Positions 63,615-64,000 of a stretch of 64,000 nt of DNA are shown piece by piece; the stretch's first letter is position 1, and the number at the start of each line of letters is the position of its first letter. The stretch lies in the NCBI GenBank assembly GCA_028554645.1, contig JAQOOI010000058.1, positions 62,001 through 126,000 on the forward strand, given 5' to 3'. A program made the position numbers and the translations under genes. Under the pieces are notes generated by a model that saw only the letters and a program-made list of their open reading frames with translations, had not been told where the DNA came from and searched no databases. The DNA is from Omphalotus guepiniiformis. Lineage: Eukaryota > Basidiomycota > Agaricomycetes > Agaricales > Omphalotaceae.

Positions 63615-64000
63615 TCATGTGGCAACCTCCACGACGGGAGCGGAGAAAGGTGACGGTGCAGCAGAGACGCTAGTGTATGCCAGCTTCTTGAAAATCTAGA
63701 TAGGAGAAAAAGTAAGGTTGAATAGGCTGTGGAGAGAGGTTCTTGGGAAAGCTCACCTGAACAAAGACCTCTGAAGACTGGCCACCATTTAGCACCCATT
63801 TTCCATCAATGACAGTCATCGGGATACCGGTAACACCCTTGGCCTTGGCTTCTCGGCACAGTCTATCAACCTCTTCCTCTAACTCATTTGATTTGAGGAA
63901 ATCGATTGCCTACACCAACTACATTAGCGACTGAAACGAAAACGCGGTGCAAAAAACGTACCTCTTGTTTGGTCATCATGCCTACTTCTGCAGCTGCATC
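63615..64000 (-). CDS. DsbA-like thioredoxin-fold oxidoreductase (FrnE type), C-terminal part
   Basis: Only the last three exons are visible; the gene continues beyond the right edge. The visible translation reads AAAEVGMMTKQE, then AIDFLKSNELEEEVDRLCRE, AKAKGVTGIPMTVIDGKWVLNG and GQSSEVFVQIFKKLAY. These correspond to the end of the helical insert and the cis-Pro loop (GVTGIPM) of FrnE-type DSBA-like oxidoreductases. TGA is at 63615-63617. The CxxC active site, if present, lies outside the window. Introns at about 63700-63755 and 63910-63960 are canonical. Confidence 0.82.

Overview
This window is a gene-dense stretch of a filamentous basidiomycete genome, most likely an agaricomycete. The evidence is the many 45-75 nt GT-AG introns, fungal α-aminoadipate lysine synthesis (homocitrate synthase), a hybrid histidine kinase, an agaricomycete-type sesquiterpene synthase, and Swd2, Vps71 and MYST chromatin genes. 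I read about 18 real protein genes. Two are cut by the window ends: a Ser/Pro-rich protein at the left and a DsbA/FrnE-like oxidoreductase at the right. Nearly all CDS coordinates below are genomic spans from start to stop and include introns.

Layout. 1-8.6 kb: tail of a low-complexity protein, a repeat-like stretch, then a divergent pair, uracil-DNA glycosylase (-) and dolichol kinase (+). 8.6-13 kb: gene-poor, with a 712-bp TIR element that looks like a non-autonomous Tc1/mariner transposon. 13-20.4 kb: a large GAF-domain hybrid histidine kinase. 21-22.9 kb: homocitrate synthase. 24.8-30.4 kb: an ABCC (Yor1-like) transporter with an extremely fragmented gene. 30.9-38 kb: a PHD-PHD-MYST acetyltransferase and a Myb/SANT-like protein. 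40-44 kb: TRAP-alpha, Swd2 and Rpb5. 44-46.5 kb: gene-poor, with a probable decayed gene. 46.5-52.3 kb: sesquiterpene synthase facing a cystathionine beta-lyase/mevalonate kinase fusion, then Vps71. 53.5-64 kb: metallo-beta-lactamase-fold hydrolase, secreted low-complexity protein, NIS-type (IucA/IucC) siderophore synthetase, Inn1/Fic1-like C2 protein, Frag1/DRAM/Sfk1 membrane protein, and the partial DsbA-like gene.

Most notable. (1) One ten-exon reading frame joins a complete cystathionine beta-lyase to a complete mevalonate kinase: 906 residues in my model, with exon phases agreeing throughout. It lies tail-to-tail with a sesquiterpene synthase, so an early isoprenoid step and a terpene-cyclising step are neighbours. 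(2) An NIS siderophore synthetase gene has a perfect iron-type GATA site (ATCAGATAA) and a GATA cluster in its upstream region. (3) The ABC transporter has two 7-nt microexons and a GC-AG intron, plus two local lesions that would break its second nucleotide-binding domain. A third splice-site anomaly lies in the essential mevalonate kinase part of the fusion, so base-level errors in the sequence must be considered. (4) Paired CACGTG boxes, one and two helical turns apart, sit in the promoters of two ER-biogenesis genes (dolichol kinase and TRAP-alpha). No rRNA, tRNA or CRISPR feature was found.
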